The notes below the pieces were generated by a model. The model was not told the DNA's origin and did not search any database. It saw only the letters and a program-made list of their open reading frames with translations. A stretch of 64,000 nt of DNA from Monosporascus cannonballus. Taxonomy: Eukaryota; Ascomycota; Sordariomycetes; Xylariales. Made by a program: the position numbers and the translations under genes. Below are positions 23,935-35,597 of this stretch, in pieces; within the stretch, counting starts at the first letter, position 1; every line of letters begins with the position of its first letter. Where the stretch lies: positions 1-64,000 of the forward strand of contig QJNS01000348.1 of assembly GCA_004154925.1 (NCBI GenBank), given 5' to 3'.

Positions 23935-25445
23935 ATGGCCGTGATGGATATGATCGAGAAGGAGGGTGCTAACCCTTCTTCTACGAATGAAGCCGACAAG
24001 GAGAACGTACCCGGGGGTATGCATCTTCACTTCCACTTCACCTTCGAATGTCTCCCACCTCTCCCGCTTCATATGTTCTTATAGAATCTTGGGATCCCGC
24101 ACTAAAAAGTGCTGTCTTCATGCAGGATCCACCTCCTCCGCGGTCGATCAAAACAACAACAACAACCCCACGGCTACTGGTCTGTCATCCTTAGCCACCG
24201 CCTCATCCCCAAGATCGCGGTCACTGACCCCGTCATCTTCAGTAAGCACCATCATCGTAGCCCCCGAGTTGGGCAACAGTCGCCTGTCCAAAGGACCCAG
24301 TCCAGAGAAAGGCTCTGGACAAGACCGCTTTCGTCAGATGATGATGAATGCGCCCGGGTTCACGTCGACTTCGGGTCCCCTCGCAAGTTATGCGATGGCA
24401 CCCACACCCGCCCACGGTCGGGCGCCTCCTACCTCAATGGACCACTATTGTATGGCAATTTCACCTCACATCCGTTTCCATGTGGCTTTCCTTGCTATTT
24501 GATCAGAAGCCAGCTGACTAAGAGAACCCAGCTACCGGCTATTCTGCACCCAGTCATCCTGTCTCTACAGTTGTCTCTACGGTCTACCATTCTGCCCAGA
24601 GTCTGAGCCGCCTTCTACCCATGCCCACTCAGGTCAAGACAGAGGGCACCAAGCCCGATGGCAGTGGCAATGGTACTGGGAGGGTTGCTAACGCTGGCGA
24701 CGACTGGCGCCCTTCGGCCCCTTCCAGCACTGCCATCCTGAGCACCGAATGTCAGAAACGTCGTTTCAACCCCCAGTTCACCGAATGGGTTACCCGTGAC
24801 GGCCGCTACATGTGCTCCGTCAACCTCAATGGTATCACCTTGCACGACAGTCGAACATTCGGCACGGCTCTCGAGGCCAAGCAGTCTCTGGCCAAGCGCG
24901 CGGTCGCTGAGGTCAAGAAGTTTCCATGTCCCGACCCCGCCGTCAAGGCGGCCGAGAAGGCTGCGAAGGCAGCCGCATGGGAGAGTTCCAGGAACGAGGC
25001 GCCCCAAAGTGGTCGTTACGGCGGTCAGGTCAAGAGTAAGCCTCGCGACGATCGCCACCGCCACTCCGCCATCCCTCAAGGGATCGGTCCTATCCGTAAC
25101 CACTATGTGATGGACCCCCATACCCGGCGATCTGAAGCGAGTCATATTGTCAGCCGAATCCAGGCCCTGTATGATGGGTCTGGCAATGGCCCGAGTTCAT
25201 TTGTCTTGACGGACCCGCTGGCGTCGCGGGCATTCTTGGAGGGTTTTGCCCTAGGCGGCAAGCTGCATGAGACAGCTAATCGTCCTTATCAACCTGAGCA
25301 GATTCGCCCCCGCTCACCCCAGGCCGCCATCGATCGTCTGTACGCTCGATACCAGCGCAAACGAGAACGCTCCCCTAAGGAGACCATACGCCGCCATCTT
25401 CGGGAGCGTTCTCCCGTCCGCCGCCGTCTCTCTTTTGATGGCTGA
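23935..25445 (+). CDS. dsRNA-binding-domain-like protein
   Basis: Three exons, 23935-24016, 24126-24449 and 24532-25445, close in frame to 439 residues (introns of 109 and 82 bp, GTATGC...GCAG and GTATGG...CCAG). Residues 1-165 are low-complexity Ser/Pro/Asn, including a poly-Asn run. About residues 208-265 resemble a dsRBD: RRFNPQFTEWVTRDGRYMCSV with a following alpha-helix rich in Ala/Lys (EAKQSLAKRAVAEV). The C-terminus is Arg-rich with RERSP/KRERSP elements, as in RNA-processing factors. It is probably an RNA-binding nuclear protein. The fold assignment is by pattern only; the partner RNA is unknown. No sign of damage. Confidence 0.72.
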
Positions 25446-26359
25446 GGGACGGTTCCGGACGCTCCAGGGCGTCTGACCAAAGGGACCGCTCGACGTAGGT
25501 TCCCAGTCCCACGTATTCTGGGGGACTCGGGTTGGTAGTGGTCGGTGGTGAATGTGTGTGAAGGTTAAGGTAACCGCTTAGGGCGGAACAAATTTCGACG
25601 CTTATGGTTTCTTGAATGTAGGCTATCAGGACGATGGGTGGTGCAGTCGCAGTCCCTAAGTTCATAAAGCCGCATAATGAGCAATATTCACCATGTCATG
25701 CTTGGTGAGGTGCCGTCATCTATGTCATTCATTAATGCGATATTGAGTGCGAGCATTACATAATGAGGCTTCCCTCAGATAAAACAACACTAAACGGAGA
25801 CAAAGCCTACCAAGTCCCAACTCGTCATCGTCGTCAATATATTAAATGAACAGGCACCCCGATTCCTCCTAACAACAGCAGTGTGGAACGTGATGCGGGA
25901 GTTGAAACCAGCCTTTCTATTAATCGTGAATGACTCCCTTGAGCGCAGATTTGGTTTGTATATGTATGTAGGCCGTGATAGTCGTTACGGAGGAAGACGT
26001 GATCATGCAAAAAAATGCAAAAACACACATCCCCCAGGTTGTTGTGATCCCTGGGGTTCTTGTCTAGGAGGCAGCAAAATAACTCCGCCTCCCTGCTGCC
26101 ATCTGCCGTCAGTCATCAAACCAGCTTACTCCATACGCCCAAGCCCAGCGGGTGATGCGGAAGATGGATGTTCCTCCTCTTACAATCTGGAGAGAGAAAA
26201 AAGGGAGAAAAAAAGGCCAGATGCATAAAGTAATCCTGTCCGGCTTTCTCTCTCCATCCTGACCGTCCCGTTTCTTTCTGTTTATTTCATTTCCTCTCGT
26301 TCTATTCATCTCGTTTCGTCTCATTTTCATTCATTAGTTCGTTTCTTTCTCATCATCCA
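25446..26359. other. Convergent intergenic region
   Basis: About 0.9 kb between the ends of two converging genes. The part next to the minus-strand gene (26240-26350) is strongly pyrimidine-rich on the plus strand. No gene or RNA is recognised. Confidence 0.45.
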
Positions 26360-28053
26360 TCATTTCAGACCCGCCATCGCGACGTTGTGCATGGACCTCA
26401 GGTCGTAGTCGTTGTGGTCAGTCTGCGGCACCGGGGGGATCGGCACCGGGATGTGGGGGATGGAGGTGCCGGCGCCCGCCCCCTGGACCCCGCGCATGGG
26501 CCGGTGGGTCTCGAACCGCGGCTCCTGCCTGCCGCTGTTCCTGCTGCCGCCGACGGAGAGGCTCGACTCCCGCCTGTCTACCGCCATCCTGGTGGCGCGG
26601 GGGTTTGAGGACTCCGGGTCGCCGCCGAGGGGCAGCCTGGGCGACCGGGGCCGTCTTGGCGCGGCGGCCAGCGGCGCTCGCTCCGTCTCACCCTCGCTGT
26701 CGGACCGGTCGGCCAGTAGCGCGCCGGCGGCCGAGCCCTGGCGTTCGTGGCCGAAGTAGCTCCCGGCCTTGTCGTAGTGTTGGTAGTCTCCCGGGCTCTG
26801 GCACTCGTAGGCCTGGTAGGTGTTACCCGTATCGTAGTGCTGGTGGTGGCCGGCGGCGTCCTGGTGCTCGTAGCCCTGGTAGGTGCCGGTAGTATCGCTG
26901 GGTTCCTGTCGCTCGTAGGCCTGATAGCTGCCGACCGCGTCGTAGGACTGGTGGCCGCCTAGGGTCATGGCGGAGGTGATGCCGGAGGAGACGGTGGAGG
27001 GGGCGGGGTCCGGCCCGGGCCCGTCAGCGTCGACCTTTCCGTTGCGGCGGTACTCTTCGAGGGCGCGCTTCAGGATCTGGCGCATGTAGGCGCGGTTGAC
27101 GTTGCGGCGCACGCGGTCGAAGTACATGGACACGTCGCCGATGACCATGACCTGGGCGTCGTGGTCGACCTCGACGATGTCGGCGTAGTTGGCGCGCGAG
27201 TCCTCCTTGACGCGCAGGCGGCCGGGCCGCAGCTCGATACCCACGGGTGAGTACGGCAGCTTCGGGCCGCCGCCCGGCTGCTCGCACCCCGGGTTGCGGT
27301 CCCCGTTCGCAAACACGAACCCCTGCTGGAAGCTGTCGATGCCCGGCTTAGCGAACTCATGTTTACCGCCCACGGATATCGGTCTAGTGGCACGGGCTGG
27401 TGGTTAGTCTCATGGATCCAACAGGAAGAATGTGGGGTTTCACGGAGAGATGGGGAGTGTTCATTTCAAGAAATCCATGTAATCCGCTCCGGACGATGAC
27501 GGCACAGCTTGTCGAAGACCGCCTGTCTTGGTCGGCGAGACCGGGGACGGTCCGTCATCATCAGAAGGCCGATGGATAGACAGCTAAACAAACAAGGTGG
27601 TGGCCGGATTAATTGACTTTTGACACACTGACGACACCCGAAAACAAGATTAAAGAGCGTCAATTAAATCGACAACCACCTTGGATGGCTGGGTAAACGG
27701 GGTACTCAGACAAGAGAGTCGTTTACTGACATGCAAGCACAGTGATGTGGAAAGGTGTCGCTATGGCGGAGGACGATGAAACGAGTGTATCCTAGACATT
27801 TCCATTCCCACTCGAATTCGGGTGAGTCGGCCCAGAGAAACTCAAAGACCTGTGAGGCGATTCGCGTTTAGTACACTCAGTCGTGGAGCAACATGCTCAT
27901 CGCCGTCGTCGACATCGAGGGGAGGACACTCACATCTCCCACTTGGAGGTTGGATGCCGGCCCGATATCATATCCTTTCCGAGCTAGAAGATCACGGTCA
28001 GTATCCGATGCCTGGCTAAGGCTTATCATAGAGGACGGTCGACTACGAGCCAT
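26360..28053 (-). CDS. Unknown protein with Tyr/His-rich repeats
   Basis: The main exon (27396-26360) is clearly coding and GC-rich. It begins with a compact domain (GIDSFQQGFVFANGDRN, GIELRPGRLRVKEDS, VMVIGDVSMYFDRVRRN) and continues as disordered sequence with four Tyr/His/Gln repeats and a Pro/Arg-rich tail. Upstream, exon 28053-27934 (starting MARSRPSSMISLSQ, 40 codons) ends at a perfect GTGAGT. A second exon from 27583 opens with LSIHRPSDDDGPSP. Joining 27583-27520 to the main exon through a weak GTCTTC donor gives a closed 406-residue model. Without that join the first two exons end in their own stop at 27461 (80 codons). I do not recognise the family. The main exon is secure; the splicing is uncertain. 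Confidence 0.6.
26735..26965 (-). repeat. Degenerate ~60-bp coding repeats (YQAYE units)
   Basis: Within the unknown gene, units of about 18-21 codons recur with the pattern SYQAYERQ, TYQGYEHQ, TYQAYECQ, SYFGHERQ. They are separated by short Ser/Asp/Gly spacers and HQHYD or YQHYD links. The protein repeat is rich in Tyr, His and Gln, which suggests a flexible, possibly self-associating segment. Confidence 0.75.
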
Positions 28054-29281
28054 TTTGGGTTTTCTTACTGAGGGGATGATTTGGGTTCGAAGTGTGAGAA
28101 GATATCGACGCATCGTCCCCATAACCCGAGTCGCTCTTCACAGTTTGTTGGTCGCGGTTCCCCATCTCTGACTCGACAGACACGGGGGAGAGAGAGGTTG
28201 TGGGGAAGGGTGTGAGAAAAAAAACGGGAACACAGAAAGACGAGTGAGCGTGAAGGGCGGACAGATGACGAGGATAGTTTCAGATTAACCTGGCCCTAAG
28301 ACTTTGACAGCATCTCGAATGTCTCCTCCGTACATACATACCACCTGTACATGGATACGTACATCCATCGATAGGTGTAGCAGTAAATTATCAATGCAAA
28401 GGCTGGGCCGTTTTCGAAAATCAATTGAACACCTCGTCGGCGTGGTTCTTGGCTGACTCTCCCTTTCTAGTCCCTCTGCCCCTGTTCGCCCCAGGGAGTG
28501 AGGCGTCCAGCGCACGACTCTAGGTTGATCGTGTCAGCGTCGAGATACATAAGTGAGGCATGCCATCAAGTGGGCGGGCGGCGATGCTGCCCAAACTCCA
28601 CTGCCTCCACCGAGATGCGTCGGCCGCTCTGTCAGTGGTCGCGATGGGCATCTGGGGGCTCCACTCCGATCTAACGCGGTGAGTTGGCAGGCCCCGGCGT
28701 AGCAGCAATGTGGGTCACGGCCCGTCCATAAGCCATCAAACACATTGTCACCGCTATTTTGGCGCGTTGGAACTAGTCCGTGTAGAGCTGTAGAGCTGCT
28801 TTTTCCTCCGCGTTAGCTTTCGAGGGATGACCGGATGGCAAATACATTGCACACTAATTTGTACCACTTGTTCTTCCTCCTGTCGAGAGATCGAGTCAAG
28901 GCGAGGGTGTGGGGAGTGGGGAGAGCAGAAGAGGTTCAGAAAGGGACCAGGAAGAACGAAAAAGGAGATATCGATAACAATCCCCTTTAAACGCATAAGA
29001 GTAGTGGCGTCCGCTTATAGGCATCCAGTATGTTTATCTACTCCCTTCCATGCATATGCATTTCGCGTTTAGTAATACGCCGCCATACCTAGGTATGTAT
29101 TAACCGATATAGCCGAAGATCAAAGATGCCGAGGCCCATACAAAGTGGTCGTCTTGCTGGGTCATTCAGCGCCGGCGAAAGAAGACGTGGCTCTGCGGGC
29201 GATATGTGATGTAACGACGACTTCTGTAAATATTACGAGTCCCGATCGGTTGCGCCATTCGTAGAGCTCCATTATCACGAG
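28054..29281. other. Divergent intergenic region
   Basis: About 1.2 kb between a minus-strand and a plus-strand gene start, expected to hold both promoters. Short frames only; several CATACATACAT-like runs near 28330. Nothing else is supported. Confidence 0.4.
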
Positions 29282-30457
29282 ATGAAGATTGAGGGCAGGT
29301 CATTCGTAATATCAGGCGGGTATGCATAGACAATTCTCTCCCCACACATCACACGTGCGTCTCTCCACGTCCAACGCGACGCGAATGGCTGGAGTGCACA
29401 GAAGCCCAAAACCCGAAGTCAGCATCACACCTGCACGCCTGAGAGCGCGCGCATCCCGCTCGTGAAAACCCGCGTTGTTAGGCGCTCTGACAACCCACAG
29501 AGAAAGAGATAGACCCTCACTCCCATTCGCATACATACACGCGATAAATCGAACGATGCGCAGATGAGCTAACATTAACGGGGCCCCCGAGCGTAGCGCA
29601 TCCGGGCTCGGCCAAGCCTGCGCCGTGGAGATCTGCGCCAATGGCGGCAACGTCGCGATCCTCGACATGAACGCGGAGGCCGGTGCGGAGCTGGTCGCGA
29701 GACTGCCAAAGGGCGCGGCCCGCTTCTTCGAGTGCAACGTCCTGCACACGGACAGCATCGCGGCGGCCGTAGCGGGGACCGTCGACTGGATCAGGGAGAC
29801 GGGCAAGCCGCTCGGCGGTGTGGTCCCGGCGGCGGGCGTCGCGACACCGGCCACGGTAGGGGTCCACTCTTTCCTCTGTCTTTTTGTGGCTCTCTGTGGC
29901 GAAGCACGGAAACGAAGGTGCTCGCCGTGTATAATGACAAATTCTAATCGCTTGATTTGCAGATCCTCGATCGCAACGGCGATGCGTTCAGTATGGACGA
30001 TTTCGAATTCGTCATCAACGTCAATCTGCGGGGAACTATCGACCTGGTCCGCCAGTGTCTCGTGCATCTCGCTAAGGGTGAGCCTGTGGACGAGGACGGG
30101 GAGCGCGGCGTGGTAGTCATGGTGGCTTCATCGGCTGCTTTCGACGGCCAGAAGGGGCAGGTCTCGTACTCCGCAAGCAAGGGCGCGGTGGCGGCCATGA
30201 CCCTGCCGATGACACGGGACCTCGCCCGGTACGGCATCCGAGTCGTAACGGTTGCGCCCAGCTTGTTCGAGTCCCGGATGACGGCCATGATGTCCCCCAA
30301 GGTCAAGCGCAGCTTGGAGGGGGCCATGGAGTTCCCGCGGAGGGCCGGGAAGCCGGAGGAGTTTGCCCAGCTGGTCCGCCACTGTATCGAAAACATAATG
30401 CTCAACGGGACGGTGCTGAGGCTTGATGGAGGCATGAGAATGCCGAGCAAAATGTAG
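29282..30457 (+). CDS. SDR, 3-hydroxyacyl-CoA dehydrogenase type-2 (HSD10)-like
   Basis: Three exons, 29282-29319, 29597-29855 and 29963-30457, give 263 residues. The 38-nt first exon encodes MKIEGRSFVISGG and is joined over a 277-bp GTATGC...GTAG intron so that SGGASGLGQA, the SDR glycine motif, is rebuilt exactly. The active site reads Asn in VINVNLRG, Ser in VVMVASSAAF, and Tyr/Lys in YSASKGAV. The end NIMLNGTVLRLDGGMRM is typical of the HSD17B10/type-2 hydroxyacyl-CoA dehydrogenase group, which oxidises short-chain 3-hydroxyacyl-CoA with NAD, usually in mitochondria. No clear targeting peptide is seen. Without the tiny exon the protein would look truncated. Confidence 0.88.
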
Positions 30458-31414
30458 ACGGCTGTTTTAGATAGAGCTTAGGGATATTCATTCTTCCCAT
30501 TCCTCCAAGTCAACGCCTATTCCTTCACAGCAATCGATAATAGTAGCACACTCCGGACCTGAAGGCGTTAGAAGGTAGTAGAGGTTCGAGATAATTAGTG
30601 TCCCGGGGGGGACTCAAATTCTTTCAAATAAATCTTTCCTTGTTCAAGGATGTTGAGTCGCTGTGAAACCTGAAAAATGTAAGCCCCCACGCTATAGCGG
30701 GACACTATCAAGTCTTAAATCTCACAGTGGCCACAGCAATAACGAGCGTTCCGGCCTTCCTGCCTTCTTTTGCGCGAGAACGAAAGCTGCAATTATCTCC
30801 GCAAGCGCGAGTATCACCAATAAATACACAATATATGAGCCTATGAGTCTACCTCTAAATAGCCGACTGCACAAATGGAGTCAAGATAGGATGACTCCCC
30901 TAGTAGAGGGATGCTGTATTGTTAGTCACTAGTACTGTTCACGGCATCATTGGGCCAATTTTTCCATTATTTGAAGAATGCTCTCATCAATATATCACGT
31001 ATATAATGTCCATTGACATCATTCCACCATTGTTCGGTCTCTCAGGGTATCATCACCAGTCTTATCGACTGATACCACATTGACTAGATATGGCATAATG
31101 GGGGCACTCTCGCCGTACTGCTATGGTCACCATTGACTCGCTTGCTAGAACGGTTTTCGCTGAAGGTAGAATACCTACATAAGCAGAGAGAATGATCGCT
31201 CTCGAGTCCTGGATCATACACACAACCACAGCGATAGTATCAACTTTCCTACGCAAAGACAACTCATATTCAACATACAAAGGTAACTCGCCTTCGGTGC
31301 TCTCCGTCAACCCGCAGAGCCTACACTACACGAGCTCAGATCGCCAAAGACCATACTTAATAACCCCCCATATCGCATAGAACACACGAGCAACCAAGCA
31401 ACAACGACGCCACA
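30458..31414. other. Intergenic, no supported gene
   Basis: Nearly 1 kb without convincing frames on either strand. It contains the SDR 3' flank and the leader of the small gene that follows. No repeat or RNA gene recognised. Confidence 0.4.
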
Positions 31415-31873
31415 ATGTCATCCTCCAGCAACCAGAGCGGTGCTGGGGGTGGCGGCAATAACCTCCCCAATTTCAAAGTCAACAAACTCGGCGGCACCTC
31501 GTCCCGCTCGAACAACGGCATGGGCCTGGCCCCCCTGCAGTCGAACAACAAGCCCGGCACTGGCCCCAAGCCAAAACCACTAGAGCCTAAGCTAAAGGTT
31601 GGCCCTAAGCAAAGTAGGATGCTGGAAGAAGAGCTGTGGGGGATTGGAGGAGACGACACGACACCATGTATGAGGAAGGGACATCGCGTTTTGTTTTGGG
31701 GCTGGCCTGGGGTCAAGAATAAGTCATTGCTTAACCTCGTTCCTGGAGTTTTTGGGTGTTGTAGGATGATGGTAATCGGCAGATACTTCATCCAGAAGGA
31801 ATCATATCATTGCAGAATCACCTTGGATATTGGTAAACCCGACAAACGGAGAGCTTCCGACGTCTTCGTCTAA
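31415..31873 (+). CDS. Hypothetical protein with disordered Gly/Ser/Asn N-terminus
   Basis: A 152-codon frame starts at ATG 31415 after an A-rich leader (CACAATG context). Residues 1-70 are a fungal-style disordered region (Gly/Asn/Ser, then PGTGPKPKPLEPKLKVGPK), followed by MLEEELWGIGG. After about residue 85 the composition changes and no longer looks like the same protein. The true gene may therefore splice out near there or be truncated. Family not recognised. Confidence 0.4.
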   Translation: MSSSSNQSGAGGGGNNLPNFKVNKLGGTSSRSNNGMGLAPLQSNNKPGTGPKPKPLEPKLKVGPKQSRMLEEELWGIGGDDTTPCMRKGHRVLFWGWPGVKNKSLLNLVPGVFGCCRMMVIGRYFIQKESYHCRITLDIGKPDKRRASDVFV

Positions 31874-32186
31874 TGGCCTTGATGATAGGCCAGATGGCTT
31901 TCCGGTGTTAAACGCACAGAAACTTGACAGGCTTGCGACAACAAGACTTACCCGAGGAAGCGAATAGAAATTTATATAAAATCCCTGTATAAACAGGTGC
32001 CATTGCACCTATGCTCTGTGCAGAGGCAACTAAGGGCTCGTCTACAACCACCTTTCCAAAGTTTTGAACTATATCTTGCCCCCAACCGTGTCCATTCTAT
32101 GAAATAACCTTAACAGTTCTATAAAGTACGTATTAAGGGTAGGGCTTGCATCTGGCATCTTGACTTTTCTTGATGTCTCTTACCAG

Positions 32187-35100
32187 ATCATAAGGGGTAC
32201 CTACGAGATTCATAGTGCAGTGTCAGGTGCTATCTTGGAGAATACCCATGTCAGCATCGTCACGCGTGACCTGAAGAGGTTGCTGGCGATTTGAAAGGGG
32301 ACCCTAAAACGATCAAGGACCCAAAGTTGATTGAGATATCTACAAAATGCCAGTCTTTGTCTCAAGATCTATTAAAGCTCCTTGGGAAACTTCAAGCCAG
32401 AAATGGTAGTCGACGCGGAAGTTTCAAGGCTGCTTGGGCGGTTATGCGGAAGCAGTCCGACGCTATAAAAATAGAAGAAAGGCTAGATGGCTACCGATCA
32501 GAGATCGAACTACGGCTGCTATTCCTTATATTGTAAATCCGTCTACCATTGACCTGGAGGCGCACTAACGTTGTTAACAGTACTGGAGACTCTGTTTTGA
32601 AGCAACAACTTGAACAGATCGGACAAATGAGCGTCAAGGTAAACAACCAGAACACCCGTGCACTAGAAGACATTCAGAACCAGCTGGACAGCTCTCTGCG
32701 GAAACTTCAGTCTCACATGAGAGAGGCAAAGGCTGGAGTCAATGATATCGCTAGGGATGTTCATCAGCTTGTCATTCAGTCGAACCGAAGCCAAAGGGGA
32801 ATGGACGATGTACATCAGAAGCTAGACATGGTGCAGCCTACCCAGGAAGGCGATGACTACCGCCGCCTTATCCAGAGTTTGGACAAATTAGAGGCATTGA
32901 TGGCGAAGATGCCCTATGAGAATCGCATTCTTCGTCGGTTACGTTTCAAGTCAATCCTCCGTAGAGGGGAAGCCATTAAGGATCCCGTCGCCAACACATA
33001 CGCCTGGATGCTCCATGCATCCGCATCGGCCATGAGAGATGCATCGGCAATTGGCGTGGTATGAGACCCTGCATCACACACAGAAGCATATAACTGAAGA
33101 AAAGGTGTATTAAAGGTTGCATGACCTCTAGAAGGTCCTCTGTAAAAGGTGAAGGTGGTGAACCCTCCTTAAATACATATAAAAACAGTGGTACCCAAGA
33201 GATAATGATACCGGATTAGCCGAAGCAATTTCCACTAGCTTGTTAGCTAACTAAGCCATGGCGCTGCTAGGTTCAATACGTGGCTAGCCTGACAGTGACT
33301 GGCACACAATCATCTGAACAAGATCTCCGCATCGAGACCTGCGCCAAGCTCAGATCCTTTTTGAGAGAGGACGGCCAGACCTTCGTCTCGGGTCGAGCGG
33401 GTTGTGGAAAATCAACGTTGATGAAGTTCCTGTGCCACAATAGCGTCGTCGGGGAAGACCTGGAAACATGGGCGGACGGGTCCAAGCTAGTCGTCGTCGG
33501 CATATATTTCTGGGGTTCGGATGATCCTCCGCAGAAGTCCCTCAAAGGCTTCTACATGTCGATCCTATACCATACGCTCAAGCCATGTCCGGAGCTCATC
33601 AGCATCATATTTCCCGGCTCTTATGGTGAGGGGCTATCATCCGGTGCTGCCGAATTTCAAATATCCGAACTCGAATCAGCATTTGTGAGGCTAACAAAGC
33701 TCGAAAACAACGAAACACATAGGTTCTGTTACTTCATCGACGGGCTTGATGAATACGACGGGGACCCCCTCGAGCATCGGAAGCTCGCAGAGAAGCTAGT
33801 GGCCTGGGCCGACTCCAAGGCCGCAAAGGCTGTGTGCTCCGCACGGTCGTATACAGTCTTCTTAGACATCTTCAGCCGCGCTGGTATAACTATTAACTTC
33901 CACCAGCTCACCCGGAGCGACATAAGAGAGTTTGCAGAATCCCAGTTTATGGCATGCCTAAGCTCACCAGAGCTGAGGGAAGCCAAACGAACCTGTCTTG
34001 ATATCACTGAGGACATCTTATACCGCGCTGATGGTGTATTTCTCTGGGCCAGTCTAGTCGTCCGCTCCCTCATTAATGATGCCCTGGAACACGAAAACGG
34101 CGAATGTCTTCGCAAGAGGTTACAAGATTGTCCGGACGATCTGAACAGCCTGTTTCGCAAGATGCTGGACAAGATTGATTCGTCCTCCTGGAATCAGCAA
34201 TGTTCGAACACTGTACTATGTTTAGCCACACATAACCCATTCGATCGGCCGCTCAACGCTTTGATATACCCATGGCTCTCAGACGTTAACTGGTTCCAGG
34301 GCGAGAGCTGGACCCACGAATTTCCTTTCAGTAACAGGCAGCGACCACTGCCGGAAGAAGAGATTCATGGGAGGCATGACTATGTCCGAAGCCTCCTTCA
34401 CCGTAGCACTCATGGGCTCCTCGAGATGGTTGAAGTCAGCGAGACAATACCTTTCTTCAAGTATCGAGTGGATTTTTTTCATCACTCGGTGCGAGACTAT
34501 TTGCGAGAGGAATTGGCATCGAGGGCCATTCATAATCCATTCTCCTCTGCCTTGCAGGAAATCGACGCATATAGCCGGCTCCGTGCTGCAGAAGCTAAGT
34601 TCGCCCCCAATCCTTCTGAAGAGCGGACACCTGGGCTACTAGGAGAAGTCGTGGAATACTTAAATGATCTATTTGAATACACTTTCGTCTGGCTGGCGGA
34701 GTGCGAGAACATGGGCGATTGTCTGCCACCCTTCCGCTGCGTTCAGGAGCTCGGGGAGATAACACATCGAAATGACCCGTCCGCGACGATGACAGAATCA
34801 TCCGATCGACCGCTAGATATATTCCGAGGGCACCTTTTAGTGGGAACCCATGCCTCCAGGAGATGGCATACATGTCGTGGTTATGCTTGTTCCTCTGTTC
34901 ATTTCGCAAGCTACTGGTCACAAGGCTCCTACGTTCGCCAATGCTTGTCTACCGGCGGGGCCATCGAAGACACCAACAAGCTTAATTTGCTCCTTACTGC
35001 CTCGGTCGCGACTGACTACATCACGACGCAGTACCTGCTTGCTCATGGACATCATCCTTCCGAGAAGGTCGAAATAACTTATGAAATCTCGATAAGGAAA

Positions 35101-35597
35101 CTCGGTCTCGCTTGGCATCGGTATGGATGGTGCTACTGCGCGACTTTGCAAATAACGCTGCGTGTTATTATTCGAAGAGAAGGGATAACGCATCGCGCTA
35201 CCCGTACTTGAACCTAGAGTGGATGTGGCGCTTCGCAAAAATCATCGAGGCACATCTGGAGGCGGGTGTCGACCGTACCGTGTACTTTCTTATTCAAGGT
35301 ACACTTCCACACGGTTCTACGGGCCTATTTCGAAAAGAAATCTTTCGAGTCGATTTTTACCAGATGCTTGACACTTTCAAGCCACCAAACCTGTTGATAC
35401 TCGGGAAGCTACTAAACGAAAATTCATCCTGGAGAGACGCGTTCCGGAACCGCTCGTCGGCGGGTTCCCCTCCACAGCACGCTCACTCTGGCGGCTACCC
35501 ATCTACTACTACGGATGTCCTTCTTCAAATGGATATCGAAGTCAAAGGCGTCGTGTCCAAGCTTGGGGATCAGCTAATGGGGTCTTTTAAGGTCTGA
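32187..35597 (+). pseudogene. NACHT-type NLR gene disrupted by a solo LTR
   Basis: Parts run in the order of a fungal NLR. An N-terminal helical domain (32187-33058, with a 48-bp intron at 32533-32580) includes QSLSQDLLKLLGKL and RILRRLRFKSILRR...NTYAWM. A NACHT domain follows from about 33300, with Walker A GRAGCGKSTLMKFL at 33391-33432 and Walker B FCYFIDGLDEYDGD near 33724. A C-terminal repeat-like part comes last. A 219-bp solo LTR (33060-33278) splits the linker before the P-loop and brings an immediate stop at 33062-33064. Two further frame changes are seen, near 32280 and near 35115, where the frame passes to YEISIRKLGLA | SVWMVLLRDFANN. NLRs of this type act in non-self recognition and programmed cell death. 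This allele should not make a full protein. Confidence 0.85.
33060..33278 (+). mobile_element. Solo LTR, family A, copy 2, inside the NLR gene
   Basis: 219 bp, homologous along its length to 5801-6016. It is flanked by the perfect 5-bp duplication CGTGG (33055-33059 and 33279-33283). Its ends read TATGAGACC...TTCAATA where the other copy has TGTGAGACC...TCTGACA; the terminal TG to TA and CA to TA changes are the two forms of a RIP mutation. The insertion adds 224 bp including the duplication (not a multiple of three) and supplies a TGA two bases after its start. Confidence 0.9.
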
